NCBI RefSeq assembly: GCF_005937885.2
Contig: NZ_CP042176.1
Span: 1,297,501 to 1,361,500, forward strand
Direction: 5' to 3'
Origin: Bradyrhizobium sp. KBS0727
GTDB lineage: Bacteria; Pseudomonadota; Alphaproteobacteria; Rhizobiales; Xanthobacteraceae
DNA: 64,000 bases
Positions 63,277-64,000 of this stretch are shown one piece after another. Position 1 is the first letter of the stretch, and every line of letters begins with the position of its first letter. Both the position numbers and the translations under genes were made by a program. The notes beneath the pieces are model-generated. The model was not told the origin of the DNA. It saw only the letters and a program-made list of their open reading frames with translations, and ran no database searches.

Positions 63277-63903
63277 ATGCCCGCCTTTAGCTATCAACTC
63301 GTTCGCCCGCTTTTCGCCGTCGTGATGGTCGCGGCTTCCACGATTTATGCGATCGCCCAGCAGCCGCCGTCGCCGTCACGGGTTCGCGGCACCATCGAGG
63401 CCGTCGATGGCGAGGTGCTTGCGGTCAAGTCGCGCGCCGGCGAGGACGTCAAGCTGCACATGACCGGCGACATCAAGATCGTCGGCATCACCAAGATCGC
63501 GCTGTCCGACATCAAGGTCGGCTCCTTCATCGGTACCACCACGGTTCCCGGGCCGGACGGCAGCAACAATGCGGTCGAGGTCCATGTGTTTCCGGAAAAC
63601 ATGCGCGGCACCGGCGAGGGCTCGCGGCCCTACGATCTCAAGCCCAACAGCACCATGACCAATGCGACGGTGGAACAGTCCGTGGTCGGCAATGACGGCC
63701 ACACCCTCAACATCAAGTACAAGGACGGCGAGAAGAAAGTCGTGGTTCCCGCGGAAACGCCTGTCGTCACCTACGTCCCCGCCGACAAGTCGGACCTCAA
63801 GCCCGGCGCCAAGGTGATCGCCTTCATGAAGAAGCTGCCGGACGGCTCGTTCGAGACCAACCGCGTCAGCGTCGGCCGCGACGGCCTGACGCCCCCGATG
63901 TGA
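63277..63903 (+). CDS. secreted beta-rich protein of unknown function (DUF5666-like)
   Basis: A 208-residue protein with a signal peptide (LFAVVMVAASTIYAIAQQ). The mature part reads as an OB-like beta fold: VRGTIEAVDGEVLAVKSRAG, then DIKVGSFIGTTTVPGPDGSN and, after a polar stretch, a second similar half (VEQSVVGNDGHTLNIKYKDG, LKPGAKVIAFMKKLPDGS). This resembles DUF5666-type proteins, and the two halves suggest an internal duplication. Function unknown. Confidence 0.75.
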   Translation: MPAFSYQLVRPLFAVVMVAASTIYAIAQQPPSPSRVRGTIEAVDGEVLAVKSRAGEDVKLHMTGDIKIVGITKIALSDIKVGSFIGTTTVPGPDGSNNAVEVHVFPENMRGTGEGSRPYDLKPNSTMTNATVEQSVVGNDGHTLNIKYKDGEKKVVVPAETPVVTYVPADKSDLKPGAKVIAFMKKLPDGSFETNRVSVGRDGLTPPM

Positions 63904-63972
63904 CGATGGAATAGGCCCTTCCATCCGGGGTTTGCGAAGGATCGGCCGCACAGACGGCCCAGGGAGGACATC

Positions 63973-64000
63973 ATGCCGAAACTCGTCTCGTTGATCGCTT
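63973..64000 (+). CDS. start of an unidentified gene (partial)
   Basis: ATG with MPKLVSLIA follows an ideal GGGAGG site 7 bases upstream, and the window ends after nine codons. Nothing can be said about the product. Confidence 0.5.

Overview
The window reads as chromosome of a high-GC alphaproteobacterium of the Bradyrhizobium / Nitrobacteraceae type. The grounds are gene content (long UvrB with a basic N-terminal extension, bL25-pth-ychF order, lgt-methyltransferase-pgeF operon, type II lumazine synthase, tandem DUF992 genes) and many short palindromic intergenic repeats of kinds I recall from Bradyrhizobium-like genomes. No rRNA, tRNA, CRISPR array, intact transposase or integrase was seen. 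Genus assignment is inference from memory of the families, not a search.

Left part (1-12.3 kb). An orphan tripartite-tricarboxylate substrate-binding protein is followed by an FMN riboswitch driving a type II ribH. Next comes the main metabolic feature, a form I (true) carbon monoxide dehydrogenase cluster in the order coxC-M-S-L-D-E-F-G. CoxC is a membrane MHYT-LytTR regulator. CoxM (FAD), CoxS (two 2Fe-2S) and CoxL (molybdenum-copper site, AYRCSFR motif) form the enzyme. CoxD (MoxR ATPase), CoxE (VWA) and CoxF (XdhC-like) mature the active site, and CoxG is the SRPBCC membrane-association factor. A pair of direct repeats 21 bp apart upstream of coxM is a candidate binding site for the LytTR domain of CoxC. 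An SDR gene closes the run.

12.3-23.7 kb is housekeeping: prs, a lipoprotein, pgeF / MidA-like methyltransferase / lgt (overlapping by 4 bp), a dienelactone hydrolase, ubiK, a YdeI-like protein, rplY, pth, ychF, a DUF4282 protein and two tandem MaoC hydratases.

23.7-31.5 kb is an accessory, repeat-rich stretch. It holds tiny membrane proteins, secreted or unknown proteins, two NTF2-like paralogues, a hydroxylaminobenzene-mutase-like membrane protein flanked by a 34-bp direct duplication, and an AT-rich, internally deleted AIPR-type (abortive infection) gene next to a 0.6 kb non-coding dispersed repeat.

31.5-64 kb holds uvrB, with a palindromic repeat inserted in frame near its C-terminus, then small regulator/enzyme groups: LysR with a flavin monooxygenase and a divergent TauE/SafE exporter; a Tat-exported metallo-beta-lactamase-fold protein with a SCO protein; an enoyl-CoA hydratase with a frameshifted TetR gene; an Rrf2 regulator with a perfect operator palindrome and a methyltransferase; and the DUF1800/DUF1501 exported pair. 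After these come transferases, aspartate aminotransferase, tandem DUF992 genes, a degenerate EF-G-like GTPase, a DUF1275 protein, aroE, a secreted protein of unknown function, and the first codons of another gene.

At least six families of short repeats recur through the window. Two copies contribute protein sequence (UvrB and the DUF1275 protein), and two sit inside the cox operon.
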